A DNA stretch of 64,000 bases, from the NCBI GenBank assembly GCA_003553485.1, contig PWEJ01000017.1, forward strand, positions 62,001-126,000, read 5' to 3'. The notes beneath the pieces were generated by a model. That model searched no databases and was not told the origin of the DNA. It worked only from the letters and a program-made list of their open reading frames with translations. Source of the stretch: Halanaerobiaceae bacterium. Lineage in GTDB: Bacteria > Bacillota > Halanaerobiia > Halanaerobiales > Halarsenatibacteraceae. Shown here one piece after another: positions 10,626 through 19,697 of this stretch. The position numbers and the translations under genes are program-made. How positions within the stretch are numbered: the stretch's first letter is position 1; every line of letters starts with the position of its first letter.

Positions 10626-12764
10626 TCACCTCGTTACCTTCTGCAGTGGCGCATATTCAGCCAGCAGCTCTCTCTCTTTTCCATCTCGTTTAAATCTAAT
10701 TTTAAGTCTGGTCCGCCCCTCATCTTCCTGATAACAATTGATTATTTCACCTTTTCCCCATTTTGAATGAAGCACCACTTCCCCGCTATGATATCCGCCT
10801 CTTCTCCCTCTACTTTTTTCTTCCTGGACCTGGCTATCTTGTGCCGGTTCCTCTGCTAAAATCTGATCCGGCATTTCAGCTAAAAAGCGGGAAGGCTGAT
10901 AGTATTTGTTGCGACCAAAGACTCTTCTCCTTCTAGCTCTTAAGAGATAAAGCTTATCCTCAGCCCTGGTCATGCCGACATAACACAATCTCCTCTCTTC
11001 CTCAATATTCTCAGGATCCTCCAGACAATTTTCATGGGGAAAGAGCCCTTCATCCAATCCTGTGAGAAAGACCACAGGAAATTCCAGACCTTTAGCGGCA
11101 TGCAAGGTCATTAAATTAATATAATTTTCCTCTTCATCCCAGGTATCAACGGCTGTAATTAAAGCTACTTCTTCTAAAAATCCAGCCAGAGAGGCCTCTT
11201 CATTTTCCTGGAGATATTCAATCATAACATTTTGCAGTTGACCAATATTAGCTCTGCGTTCTTCATACTTATCATCTATCTTTTTTAAATAATCCTTATA
11301 ATCTATCCGATCCACTACAGCCATTAATAGATTATCCAGGGTTAGCCCGGCAGCTTTCTCCTGCAATTCTTCAATCAAAGCAGCAAAATTAGCCACTCGG
11401 CCCTGATATGCAGGGGAAAGCTCTGCTATATCTTCAGCTTGCTGGCAGGCAGCCAGCAGAGATAGACCGTTTCTGGCTGCATATTTTTCCACTGCCTGCA
11501 GGGTTTTTTTACCTATACCTCTTTTAGGGGTATTTATCACCCTTAAAAAACTGGCAGTATCAGCGGGATTATTAATAAGATTTAAATAAGCCATTAAATC
11601 TTTAATCTCCCGGCGTTCATAAAATTTCAGACCTCCTACCACTTGATAGGGAAAGTTTTCCTTTATCATCATCTCTTCTATGACCCGGGACTGAGCATTA
11701 GTGCGATAGAGAATGGCGATATCACTATAATTATAATCTTCTTCCGCCACCAGCTTGTTGATCTCCCGAGCCATATAAGAAGCTTCCTGCCGGTCACTAT
11801 CAGCGGAAAAAAACTGTAAATCACCCTGGCCCTTACGGGCAGCCTTCAATTTTTTATCCAGACGAGAGTAGTTGTTTTCTATCACCTGTTGAGCGGCCAT
11901 GAGAATCTGAGCCCGAGAACGATAGTTTTTTTCCAATCTTATCACTTCGGCCTCAGGATAATCAGTGGTAAAGTTGAGGATATTATCAATATTAGCCCCG
12001 CGAAAACCATAAATGGACTGGTCTGGATCTCCTACTACAAAGATATTGTTATCGGGCCCGGACAAAAGTTTGCTGAGTTCATACTGAGCGTTATTTACAT
12101 CCTGAAATTCATCGACTAACAAAAAGCGATACTTTTCATTATAATATTCCCGGACCAGAGGGTACTCCTGCAACAAAAAACAGCTCTTCATCAATAGATC
12201 AGCAAAATCAAAGGCATTACTGCGGCTTAGTTCTGCTTCATACTTTGGGTAAATTTTAGCTACCTGCTGTTGGAAAAAACTCTCTGCTCCTCTAAAGTCT
12301 TCAGGACCTATGAGCTTGCTTTTGGCACTGCTTATCCTTTTGCTTATTGCTGCTGGTTTAAAGCGTTTTTGGTCTAAATTCAGATCAGATAAAATTTCTT
12401 TGATAATCTTTTTCTGGTCAGAAGTATCATAAATCGTAAAATTACTGCTGCGGTTAACTTTTTCTGCTTCCTGTCTTAATAGGCGAGCTCCAAAGGAGTG
12501 GAAGGTTCCTAGCCAGCCCCGAAAAGATTCTCCTAAAAGCTCCTTCACCCGCTCTTTCATCTCATCGGCTGCTTTATTGGTAAAGGTGACAGCTAAAATC
12601 TCCTGATCCCGGGCGATGCCGGCAGCAACTAAATAGGCAATCCTCCTGGTTAAGACTCTAGTCTTACCACTGCCTGCACCGGCCAGCACCAGGGCAGGCC
12701 CTTGAGCTAAACTCACTGCCCTTTGTTGGTTTTCATTTAAATTTTGCAATATTTCGGCTGTCAT
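10626..12764 (-). CDS. pcrA: ATP-dependent DNA helicase PcrA/UvrD
   Basis: An SF1A 3'-5' helicase of about 712 residues for DNA repair, rolling-circle replication and clearing of conflicts with transcription. Visible motifs: Q-motif region LNENQQRAV; Walker A GAGSGKT; Ia TFTNKAADEM; II LVDEFQDVN; III GDPDQSIYGFRGA; IV NYRS; V TLHAAKGLEFPVVFL; VI YVGMTRAEDKLYL. A C-terminal Tudor-like piece (VLHSKWGKGEI) is present. ATG 12764 overlaps the stop of the DUF123 gene as ATGA, implying translational coupling. A longer reading from 12833 would run into that gene. Confidence 0.97.
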   Translation of the reverse strand: MTAEILQNLNENQQRAVSLAQGPALVLAGAGSGKTRVLTRRIAYLVAAGIARDQEILAVTFTNKAADEMKERVKELLGESFRGWLGTFHSFGARLLRQEAEKVNRSSNFTIYDTSDQKKIIKEILSDLNLDQKRFKPAAISKRISSAKSKLIGPEDFRGAESFFQQQVAKIYPKYEAELSRSNAFDFADLLMKSCFLLQEYPLVREYYNEKYRFLLVDEFQDVNNAQYELSKLLSGPDNNIFVVGDPDQSIYGFRGANIDNILNFTTDYPEAEVIRLEKNYRSRAQILMAAQQVIENNYSRLDKKLKAARKGQGDLQFFSADSDRQEASYMAREINKLVAEEDYNYSDIAILYRTNAQSRVIEEMMIKENFPYQVVGGLKFYERREIKDLMAYLNLINNPADTASFLRVINTPKRGIGKKTLQAVEKYAARNGLSLLAACQQAEDIAELSPAYQGRVANFAALIEELQEKAAGLTLDNLLMAVVDRIDYKDYLKKIDDKYEERRANIGQLQNVMIEYLQENEEASLAGFLEEVALITAVDTWDEEENYINLMTLHAAKGLEFPVVFLTGLDEGLFPHENCLEDPENIEEERRLCYVGMTRAEDKLYLLRARRRRVFGRNKYYQPSRFLAEMPDQILAEEPAQDSQVQEEKSRGRRGGYHSGEVVLHSKWGKGEIINCYQEDEGRTRLKIRFKRDGKERELLAEYAPLQKVTR

Positions 12765-13174
12765 TCCGGCATCACTTCCTCTATCTTTTCGGAAGCTAAG
12801 GGGTTGGGAGAATGAATTAAGTGAGTAGGACATTGACAGTCGCTAGAACCCAAACCCTTATGAACCATCTCTGTTTCCTTAAGATTTAAAAGTTTCTCAG
12901 CTAATTTACATTCTTCCTCAGCTCCCACCTCTCGAGCAAAAATTCTTTTGATGATTGCCCTATCCAAAAAGTAATCTATATGCCAGTGTTTATTTGCTGG
13001 CCCCTCCTGATAACGTTTTAAACGAGCTGATAAGTTTTTTTGAGCAGTTCCTACATAATAATAATATCCCGGAGGAAAACTCAATTTTCCTCTAGCCCCA
13101 ATTTCTATTTTATAGGGTTTATATAGAAAAAGCTCCAAAAGATAGATTCCTGCATCAAAGGAAAAACTCTGCAA
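12761..13174 (-). CDS. DUF123 / GIY-YIG-like nuclease domain protein
   Basis: A 137-residue protein of the DUF123 family, related to the GIY-YIG nuclease fold and seen elsewhere fused to archaeal endonuclease III. The GIY half appears as AGIYLLELFL and the YIG half as PGYYYYVGTAQKNLSARLKRY. A later HWHIDYFL motif and C-terminal cysteines (SSDCQCPTHL) are also family features. Nuclease activity has not been shown for this family, to my knowledge. The start is TTG 13174 with GGAGGGG 7 bases upstream. It is coupled to pcrA by a 4-base overlap, hinting at a DNA-repair role. Confidence 0.8.
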   Translation of the reverse strand: MQSFSFDAGIYLLELFLYKPYKIEIGARGKLSFPPGYYYYVGTAQKNLSARLKRYQEGPANKHWHIDYFLDRAIIKRIFAREVGAEEECKLAEKLLNLKETEMVHKGLGSSDCQCPTHLIHSPNPLASEKIEEVMPE

Positions 13175-13261
13175 CTTTCATCCCCTCCAGTTATGTCTCT
13201 TACCTGCTTTTTTAAAACAAGTTAACTTGACCATATCTTTCTTTTTTCTCTAGTAACAAAA

Positions 13262-13298
13262 CCGGGCAAAAGAAAACCGCCCGCTTCTTTGCGGACGA
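13262..13298 (-). terminator. Intrinsic terminator of the his operon
   Basis: Minus-strand stem GTCCGC/GCGGGC (with wobble pairs, extendable to 7-8 pairs), loop AAAGAA, followed by GGTTTTCTTTTG. It lies 35 bases after the hisIE stop at 13333 and before the DUF123-pcrA unit. Confidence 0.8.
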
Positions 13299-13332
13299 TT
13301 ACCATTTACCCTTTTATTATATCATGATAGCT

Positions 13333-14010
13333 TTAGTTAGCAAACCTTTCCCGCAATTTTTTCTGGACAGACTTAAAATCTTGCTCCTTTGCTCTAAGCA
13401 ATACCAGCAGGTGATAGAGCAGATCAGCAGCTTCAGCCTCCAATCTATCCGGTGATTCCTTTAAGGCGGCTAAAACGACCTCCAGAGACTCTTCTCCTAC
13501 TTTTCTGGCCACTTCCTCCACCCCAGCCTGGAAAAGTTCTGCTGTATAAGAACCTGCTGGCAGGTTCTCTTTTCTCTCAGCAATAATTTTTTCTAGTTCC
13601 GGTAAGATTTCATTAAGAGCCAGGGAAAGATCTTTTTCCTCTCCTGGATTACTTACTCGCCTATAAAAGCAGCTCTCCTCTCCTGTATGGCAGGCAGGCC
13701 CCACTGGTTCAACCTGCAGTAACAGAGTATCACCATCACAATCCAGCCTAATATCTTTAACAAGCTGATAATTGCCTGAAGTCTCTCCTTTAAGCCAGAG
13801 TTCTTCTCGAGAGCGAGAATAAAAACAGGCTCTACCTTCAGCTAAAGTCCTGTTCAGAGCCTCTTTATTCATATAGGCCATCATCAGCACTTTACCAGTA
13901 GCTTCATCCTGCAGGATAGCTGGCACCAGACCCTCTTCGTCAAATTTAATTTCAGCGGCTAATTTTTTAGCCGGCAGATTAGTTTTTTTCTTATTTTTAT
14001 CAGCTGTCAT
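13333..14010 (-). CDS. hisIE: Bifunctional phosphoribosyl-AMP cyclohydrolase / phosphoribosyl-ATP pyrophosphatase
   Basis: The fused HisI-HisE enzyme for steps 2 and 3 of histidine synthesis, 225 residues. The HisI half has [10 protein letters not shown], the metal-binding [10 protein letters not shown] and [13 protein letters not shown]. The HisE half has [23 protein letters not shown] and the [13 protein letters not shown] helix. ATG 14010 is the start; it overlaps the hisF stop by 11 bases. An unusual Lys-rich N-terminal leader of about 22 residues ([14 protein letters not shown]) precedes the HisI core. Last gene of the his operon, followed by a terminator. Confidence 0.96.
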   Translation of the reverse strand: MTADKNKKKTNLPAKKLAAEIKFDEEGLVPAILQDEATGKVLMMAYMNKEALNRTLAEGRACFYSRSREELWLKGETSGNYQLVKDIRLDCDGDTLLLQVEPVGPACHTGEESCFYRRVSNPGEEKDLSLALNEILPELEKIIAERKENLPAGSYTAELFQAGVEEVARKVGEESLEVVLAALKESPDRLEAEAADLLYHLLVLLRAKEQDFKSVQKKLRERFAN

Positions 14011-14788
14011 AATCTGAATTTCCTTCCTTGATAGGCCGCACCGGTATTCCCCGGTCGGCCAGATATTCTTTGCATTGAGCAATAGAATAAATATCCTGAT
14101 GCCAGATAGAGGCCGCTAAGGCAGCATCAGCTCGGCCTTCTTTGAAGGCTTCATAGAGATGTTCAGGCTTACCAGCTCCACCGGAGGCAATTACTGGAAT
14201 TGAAACATTATGGTTTATTTCTTTCAGCATCTCAAGGTCATATCCATCCCGGCTGCCATCGCGATCCATGCTGGTTAAGAGTATCTCTCCGGCTCCTCTC
14301 TCTTCCGCTTCTTTAGCCCAATCCATCAAATCCAGCCCGGTCTCTACAGTACCGCCAGAGATCAGCACTTCCCAGCCACCCTGACTCTTACGCCGGCCAT
14401 CTATAGCCACTACCACCGCCTGACTGCCAAATCTTTTAGCGGCTTTAGTTATCAATTCTGGGTTGCGCACAGCTGCAGAATTGATAGAAATTTTATCTGC
14501 TCCAGCAGCTATTAAACTGCGAAAGTCAGATATGTCGGTTATACCTCCGCCTACGGTGAAGGGGATAAAGAGCACCTCGGCTGTTTTGAGAACTATCTCC
14601 TTCATTATCTCTCTTTTTTCCTTAGTGGCAGTTATATCAAGAAAAACCAGTTCATCAGCTCCGGCTTTATTGTAAGCTTTAGCCATCTCCACGGGGTCAC
14701 CCTGGTCTTTAAGGTTAACAAATTGCTCTCCTTTAACCACCCGGCCATCCTTCACATCAAGACAGGGTATTAATCTTTTAGTCAGCAT
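14000..14788 (-). CDS. hisF: Imidazole glycerol phosphate synthase, cyclase subunit
   Basis: A TIM-barrel cyclase that uses ammonia from HisH to make imidazole glycerol phosphate and AICAR. It starts [20 protein letters not shown] with the catalytic Asp near residue 11; the second catalytic Asp is in VVAIDGRR. Other signatures are GGGITD and [12 protein letters not shown]. Length is 262 residues. ATG 14788 shares one base with the hisA stop (TAATG), a clear coupling signal; the longer reading from 14806 lacks support. Confidence 0.97.
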   Translation of the reverse strand: MLTKRLIPCLDVKDGRVVKGEQFVNLKDQGDPVEMAKAYNKAGADELVFLDITATKEKREIMKEIVLKTAEVLFIPFTVGGGITDISDFRSLIAAGADKISINSAAVRNPELITKAAKRFGSQAVVVAIDGRRKSQGGWEVLISGGTVETGLDLMDWAKEAEERGAGEILLTSMDRDGSRDGYDLEMLKEINHNVSIPVIASGGAGKPEHLYEAFKEGRADAALAASIWHQDIYSIAQCKEYLADRGIPVRPIKEGNSDYDS

Positions 14789-15501
14789 TATTCTCTCACC
14801 TGCCATAGTTTTTCAGGATCTAACTTACCACGATAAAGGGCTTTTCCAATAATGGCCCTGGAAATGCCTATCTCCTCTAAATATTCGAGATCTTCCTGAG
14901 AAGAAATGCCACCAGAGGCTGTTATTTCACAATCCTCAGCTGCCAGAGATTTTAGAGTGGTAAGATCCGGGCCCTTTAAGGTGCCATCGCGAGATATATC
15001 GGTATAGACAAAGCGTCTCACTCCCCGCTCCAGCAACAGAGGAAAGACCTGATTAAGTTTCTTGCCGGACCCCTCTTCCCAGCCCGATATGGCCAGTTCA
15101 CCATCTCTAGCATCCAGGGAGATGATAATCCTCTTTGGTCCCCACTCTGTTAGCAGTTCTGTTATTAGCCTGGGTTTTTGCAAAGCCGCCGTCCCCAATA
15201 CTACAGCCTGAGCACCTAACTCTAAGTACTCAGCAGCTATTTCCTTACTTCGTATCCCGCCTCCAAGCTGAATTTTTAGCTCAGTAGACTGTAAAATATC
15301 GGCTATAACCTCTTTGTTAGCTGGTTTACCGCTGCGTGCCCCATCTAAATCTACCAAGTGTAACTCCGGTGCCCCCTGGGCTCTAAAATATTGAGCTGTC
15401 TTTAAGGGATTATCATTCATTACTTCCTGGCGCTCAAAGTCTCCCTGGGTCAATCTGACTACCCTGCCATCCTTTAAATCTATTGCTGGTATCACTAACA
15501 T
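14788..15501 (-). CDS. hisA: ProFAR isomerase
   Basis: 1-(5-phosphoribosyl)-5-[(5-phosphoribosylamino)methylideneamino]imidazole-4-carboxamide isomerase, 237 residues, the TIM-barrel sister of HisF. The N-terminal catalytic Asp is in [15 protein letters not shown] and the second in [14 protein letters not shown]. The phosphate-binding GGGIRS and ASGGISS loops are present. The start ATG 15501 overlaps the hisH stop by 7 bases (ATGTTAG). It lies between hisH and hisF. Confidence 0.97.
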   Translation of the reverse strand: MLVIPAIDLKDGRVVRLTQGDFERQEVMNDNPLKTAQYFRAQGAPELHLVDLDGARSGKPANKEVIADILQSTELKIQLGGGIRSKEIAAEYLELGAQAVVLGTAALQKPRLITELLTEWGPKRIIISLDARDGELAISGWEEGSGKKLNQVFPLLLERGVRRFVYTDISRDGTLKGPDLTTLKSLAAEDCEITASGGISSQEDLEYLEEIGISRAIIGKALYRGKLDPEKLWQVRE

Positions 15502-16109
15502 CTTTTAACCACCTCGGCAAAATTAGCTAAAATTTTCAGTCCTGTGCTGCCGCTTTTCTCTGGATGGGGTTGAAAACCCCAGATATTATTTTTCTTCACT
15601 GCAGCCATAAATTTATTGTCACCATACTGACAGCTGGCCAGTAAAATTTCTTTTTTTATCGGCACATAAAAACTATGGACAAAATACAAATAACTATCAG
15701 GCAAGTCCCTGATTAATTTATCCTCTTTGTTAAACGCCAAAGAGTTCCAGCCCATATGAGGGACCTTTATAACCTCCCGGGGAGAAAATTTGCGGCATCT
15801 GCCGGAAAAAATCCCTAACCCCTCTGCTTCTAAATCCTCAAAGCTGCCCTCAAAAAGGAGCTGCATTCCCAGACAAATACCTAAAAAGGGATGTCCCTCT
15901 CTGACAAATTCTTTTAAAGGAGTTACCAGGTTTCTTTTTTTAAGGCCAGCCATACCACTGGCAAAGGCTCCTACCCCTGGCAAGACTGCCCCCTTAGCTC
16001 CACTCAAATGAGCTGGAGTGCTGACAATCTCCGCTCTGATATTTAAATAGTCAAAGGCCCTTTTTACATTCCCTAAATTGCCTGCCCCATAATCAATGAT
16101 AGCAATCAA
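15495..16109 (-). CDS. hisH: Imidazole glycerol phosphate synthase, glutaminase subunit
   Basis: A class I glutamine amidotransferase, 204 residues, feeding ammonia to HisF. The nucleophile Cys is in FLGICLGMQLLFEGS and the His-Glu pair in GFQPHPEKSG. The N-terminus IAIIDYGAGNLGNVKRAF is typical. The start codon is TTG at 16109, overlapping the hisB stop by 4 bases. Adjacent hisA and hisF supply the partner subunits. Confidence 0.96.
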   Translation of the reverse strand: MIAIIDYGAGNLGNVKRAFDYLNIRAEIVSTPAHLSGAKGAVLPGVGAFASGMAGLKKRNLVTPLKEFVREGHPFLGICLGMQLLFEGSFEDLEAEGLGIFSGRCRKFSPREVIKVPHMGWNSLAFNKEDKLIRDLPDSYLYFVHSFYVPIKKEILLASCQYGDNKFMAAVKKNNIWGFQPHPEKSGSTGLKILANFAEVVKRC

Positions 16110-16705
16110 TGGCGGCCACTCTCTCCTAGCTGCCCCTTGGTTGATAGGGGATTGCCAGCCAATCTTTCCTCTGGCTTTAAGGCAGCATCAAGAGCCCGGG
16201 CAAAGGCTTTAAATAAAGCTTCCAATAAATGATGGGTATTGCCCTTCCTTAAAATAATAAAATGGAGATTAATTTCAGCATTGGCAGCTAAAGAGGAAAA
16301 AAACTCTTCTATTAATTCCACTGGAAAACCATTTACCTCCTGCCGTTGAGTCTCAATATCTCCCCGATAGTAAGAGCGCCCCCCTAAATCCAGGGCGACC
16401 TGGACTAACACCTCATCCATGGGTAAAGTTATATCAGCATAACGGGTAATCCCACTTTTATCTCCCAATTCTTTTTTTATGGCCTGGCCTAAAAGAATAC
16501 CAATATCTTCTACAGTATGGTGCTTGTCTACCTCCAAATCTCCTGATGCCTTGAGCTCCAGATCAAAAAAACCATGGCGGCAGAAAAGCTCTAGCATATG
16601 ATCAAAAAAACCAATGCCGGTGGTAATCTGATAATTGCCTTCACCATAGAGAGCTAACTTCAATTTAATATCAGTTTCAGCTGTTTTACGAGATAATTCT
16701 ACCAT
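16106..16705 (-). CDS. hisB: Imidazoleglycerol-phosphate dehydratase
   Basis: A 199-residue manganese enzyme for step 7 of histidine synthesis. Two metal-binding repeats are visible, HHTVEDIGILLGQA and NTHHLLEALFKAFARA, along with FFDHMLELFCRHG. Only the dehydratase domain is present; the histidinol-phosphatase domain of the enterobacterial HisB fusion is absent. AAGGAGG lies 9 bases before ATG 16705. hisH overlaps its stop. Confidence 0.97.
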   Translation of the reverse strand: MVELSRKTAETDIKLKLALYGEGNYQITTGIGFFDHMLELFCRHGFFDLELKASGDLEVDKHHTVEDIGILLGQAIKKELGDKSGITRYADITLPMDEVLVQVALDLGGRSYYRGDIETQRQEVNGFPVELIEEFFSSLAANAEINLHFIILRKGNTHHLLEALFKAFARALDAALKPEERLAGNPLSTKGQLGESGRH

Positions 16706-16720
16706 GCTTACTTTCCTCCT

Positions 16721-17734
16721 TCAACGAACTTCTTTTATTATTTCATCCAGGCTATTGATAAACTTTTGGTTTTCTTCCTGCTGACCGACACTTACCCTCA
16801 GAGCCTGGCCAAAAAGAGGTAATTCCTCCCAGTAACGAACTTTAACTCCTTTGGTCAAGAGGCTTTGATATACCTTCTCCTCTGATAATTTGTCAGTCTG
16901 CCACAATAAATAATTAGCCTGAGAGGGAAAGACTATAATCTCTTCCCGGGCCTCTAATTCTCGGTAAAGCCACTCTCTCCCCTCTTTGATCTTTTCCCAG
17001 CAGGCCTGGTAATGCTTTTGGGCCTGGAGCAATATTTCTGCTGCTCCAGCGCTGAATCGATTAATATTATAGGGGGAGCGCAGGTCTTCTAACATATTGC
17101 AAATATCTCGACCTGCCAGCAGGTAGCCAACTCTTAAACCCGCCATACCAAAGGCTTTAGACAGAGTTCTTAATATGATCAAATTATCATGATCTGCCAG
17201 TAATTCTTTGGCAGTATTCCCACTAAACTCATAATAGGCTTCATCTACCACCACCGGTAGTTCTGTAGCTGTTAGAATATCTTCAAGCCACTGACGGGAA
17301 CGGATTTCACCGGTGGGATTATTGGGGGAACAGAGAAAAATAATTCCCTGCTGGCAATTTTCTATAGCCTGCTCGACTTCAGCTTTAGGAAAGGTCAACC
17401 TGGCTCCCTGCTTATTATAAAATATATTGCTTAAAGCTGTTTTAGTAGCCTGGGCATAATGGTTATACATGGTAAAGGTCGGTTCTACAGTTATCAGCTT
17501 ACTGTCAGGACCGCCATAGGCCAAGAGAAGGAGCAGGATCAACTCATCAGAGCCATTGCCGGCGATAATTTTCTCAGCTGGCCAGCCACTATAGAGAGCC
17601 AGGCTCTCCCTTAACTTACGATAAGTTTTATCAGGATACCGATTGTAAGCTAAGCCACGGGAAAAATCAGCTAATTTAGCACAGAGATCAGCTGGAGGTC
17701 GGTAGGGATTCTCGTTGGCATCCAATTTAATCAT
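16721..17734 (-). CDS. hisC: Histidinol-phosphate aminotransferase
   Basis: A fold-type I PLP enzyme, 337 residues. Motifs: LDANENPYRPP near the start, AGNGSDELILLL, CSPNNPTGE, VVDEAYYEF and the PLP Lys in TLSKAFGMAGLRVGY. It begins almost directly at the ANENP motif, about 20 residues shorter at the N-terminus than most HisC. In-frame stops just upstream inside hisD rule out a longer form. ATG 17734 overlaps the hisD stop as ATGA. Confidence 0.95.
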   Translation of the reverse strand: MIKLDANENPYRPPADLCAKLADFSRGLAYNRYPDKTYRKLRESLALYSGWPAEKIIAGNGSDELILLLLLAYGGPDSKLITVEPTFTMYNHYAQATKTALSNIFYNKQGARLTFPKAEVEQAIENCQQGIIFLCSPNNPTGEIRSRQWLEDILTATELPVVVDEAYYEFSGNTAKELLADHDNLIILRTLSKAFGMAGLRVGYLLAGRDICNMLEDLRSPYNINRFSAGAAEILLQAQKHYQACWEKIKEGREWLYRELEAREEIIVFPSQANYLLWQTDKLSEEKVYQSLLTKGVKVRYWEELPLFGQALRVSVGQQEENQKFINSLDEIIKEVR

Positions 17735-19032
17735 CTGCTCTTCTCTCCCTCTGCTAGCTCACTATCCAGCCTAATCAAGGCTGCCCGGGCATGGGCTGGC
17801 AGACCTTCAGCTTTAGCTATTAGGCTGGCCTCTCTGGCATCCACCGCCAGTTCCTGTTGGTCATAATAAATCAATCCTGAAGACTTTAAGAAGTCCTCTG
17901 TCCCTAAACCTGATGAGAATCGAGCAGTAGCAGCCGTTGGCAGGACATGGTTGGGGCCAGCCAGATAATCTCCCAGCACTTCAGGAGTCCAGTTCCCTAA
18001 AAATATTGAACCGGCATTTTTTATTCTGGCTGCTCTGGCCAGTGGCTCCTCAGTTAATATCTCCAGATGTTCCGGGGCATATTGATTGGTTATAGCAATG
18101 GCTTCATTTAAATCTTTGACTTCTAAGAGAAGTCCATAATCTTTAAGGGCCTGACGGGCAGTAGCAGCAGTAGTCAGGTTTTTAAGCTGGACTTCTAACT
18201 CCTGCTTTGTTTCTGCTAATATTTCAGGCTCAGGACTAACTACCACAGCTCGAGCCTCGGGGTCATGCTCAGCCTGGGCTAAAAGATCAGCGGCAATAAA
18301 ATCTGGTCGGGCATTTTTGTCAGCAATAATAAGGACCTCACTGGGACCGGCCAGCATATCAATATCTACCTGTCCATAGAGTATTTTTTTGGCCATAGTA
18401 ACATATTTATTGCCGGGACCTACAATTTTATCCACCGCTTTGATGGTCTCAGTACCCAGTGCTAAAGCGGCAATGGCCTGCGCACCTCCCAGGGTATAGA
18501 CCTCTTCTACTCCACAAAGATCTAAAGCCTTTGCTGTCACAGGATTAATCCCCTGAGAGGAAGGTGGAGTTACCGCCACTAACTCTTTCACCCCTGCTAC
18601 CTGGGCTGGAATTGCTGTCATCAGGACCGAGCTGGGGTAGGCTGCTCTTCCACCAGGAATATAAAGCCCCACTCTGGTCAGAGGAGTTACCTGCTCGCCA
18701 ACAAAACTATTTCCCCGGTAGCTAAACCAACTCTGCTTTTTACTCTGTTGACGATAAAATTCTTCCAGTTGACTTTTGCTTTTTTTAAGGGCCTTTAATA
18801 AATCAGCAGCTATTTCGTTCTGGGCTAAAGATTGGGTATCTACCCTGAAGTCATCTATAACCACCCCGTCAAATTTCTCGGTAAGTTCCCTCAGGCTTTT
18901 ATCTCCGCCCTCTGCCACCTCGTTTATTATTTTATTGGTCTCTTTAAAAAGCTCTCCAGTAAACAAATTCTTGCGTTCCTGTAAATGCTCCTGCCAGATC
19001 TCTTTATCTTCTGGTAATTTAATCTGTCTCAT
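17731..19032 (-). CDS. hisD: Histidinol dehydrogenase
   Basis: A zinc- and NAD-dependent four-electron dehydrogenase for the last two steps of histidine synthesis, 433 residues. Signature stretches: [65 protein letters not shown] and [18 protein letters not shown]. It overlaps hisG upstream and hisC downstream by 4 bases each (ATGA). Confidence 0.98.
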   Translation of the reverse strand: MRQIKLPEDKEIWQEHLQERKNLFTGELFKETNKIINEVAEGGDKSLRELTEKFDGVVIDDFRVDTQSLAQNEIAADLLKALKKSKSQLEEFYRQQSKKQSWFSYRGNSFVGEQVTPLTRVGLYIPGGRAAYPSSVLMTAIPAQVAGVKELVAVTPPSSQGINPVTAKALDLCGVEEVYTLGGAQAIAALALGTETIKAVDKIVGPGNKYVTMAKKILYGQVDIDMLAGPSEVLIIADKNARPDFIAADLLAQAEHDPEARAVVVSPEPEILAETKQELEVQLKNLTTAATARQALKDYGLLLEVKDLNEAIAITNQYAPEHLEILTEEPLARAARIKNAGSIFLGNWTPEVLGDYLAGPNHVLPTAATARFSSGLGTEDFLKSSGLIYYDQQELAVDAREASLIAKAEGLPAHARAALIRLDSELAEGEKSR

Positions 19033-19697
19033 TTAGAACACCTCGCCTCTTGACTGGCAGCAGTTAACTGCGTTACCAGTCGGGATATATCTTCACTATT
19101 GGTCTTATAGGAAATTCTATTGACAACCATTCTGACAGAGGAGGTTAAAACCTCTCCCACCTCTATCAATCCATTTTCTCGCAGAGTAGTACCAGTAGAA
19201 GTAATATCAACAATTATATCAGATAAGCCTACCTGGGGCGCCAGCTCCACTGAGCCGCCTAATTCAATTATTTCTGCCTTCACTCCCAAACTCTGAAAAT
19301 ATTTTTCAGTCAGATTAGGGTAAGAGGTGGCTACTCTAATATTATCAGGCATCTCGCCAGGTTTTTGGTGGGGATAATCTTCAGGAACAGCTACCACCAA
19401 GCGGCAGCTGCCTAGGCCAAGGTCCAAAACTTCATAAAGTTCTCTTTCCTTTTCAGCTATAATATCTTTACCGGTAAAACCAATATCAGCTGCACCATGC
19501 TCTACATAAGCCGGTACATCTACTGGTTTAGCCAGCAAAAAGAGATGGCCAGTCTGGGGAAATACCTGGACCAATTTGCGAGATAACTTGCTGAGATTCT
19601 CTTCGCCTGCTAGTAAATCGGTATGGTGACATTTCTCTACCACATTTTTAAATAATCTCCCCTTGGGCAAAGCCACCTTCAACTTATTGTTTAACAA
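19029..19697 (-). CDS. hisG: ATP phosphoribosyltransferase, short-form catalytic subunit
   Basis: The first enzyme of histidine synthesis, 222 residues. This is the short form (HisGS), lacking the C-terminal regulatory domain, which matches the presence of hisZ directly upstream. Motifs: KVALPKGRLF, HGAADIGFTGKD, and the PRPP loop IIVDITSTGTTLRENGL. The TTG start at 19697 lies inside the hisZ end, overlapping by 14 bases, with GAGGTGAT at good spacing. A second in-frame TTG at 19682 is possible. Confidence 0.95.
   Translation of the reverse strand: MLNNKLKVALPKGRLFKNVVEKCHHTDLLAGEENLSKLSRKLVQVFPQTGHLFLLAKPVDVPAYVEHGAADIGFTGKDIIAEKERELYEVLDLGLGSCRLVVAVPEDYPHQKPGEMPDNIRVATSYPNLTEKYFQSLGVKAEIIELGGSVELAPQVGLSDIIVDITSTGTTLRENGLIEVGEVLTSSVRMVVNRISYKTNSEDISRLVTQLTAASQEARCSK

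Noticed and set aside
13175-13261. Promoter of the DUF123-pcrA-ligA unit
   Set aside because: Some TTGTTA- and TATGGT-like pieces exist on the minus strand, but none has a convincing pair at normal spacing. A promoter is expected here after the his terminator, but I cannot place it.
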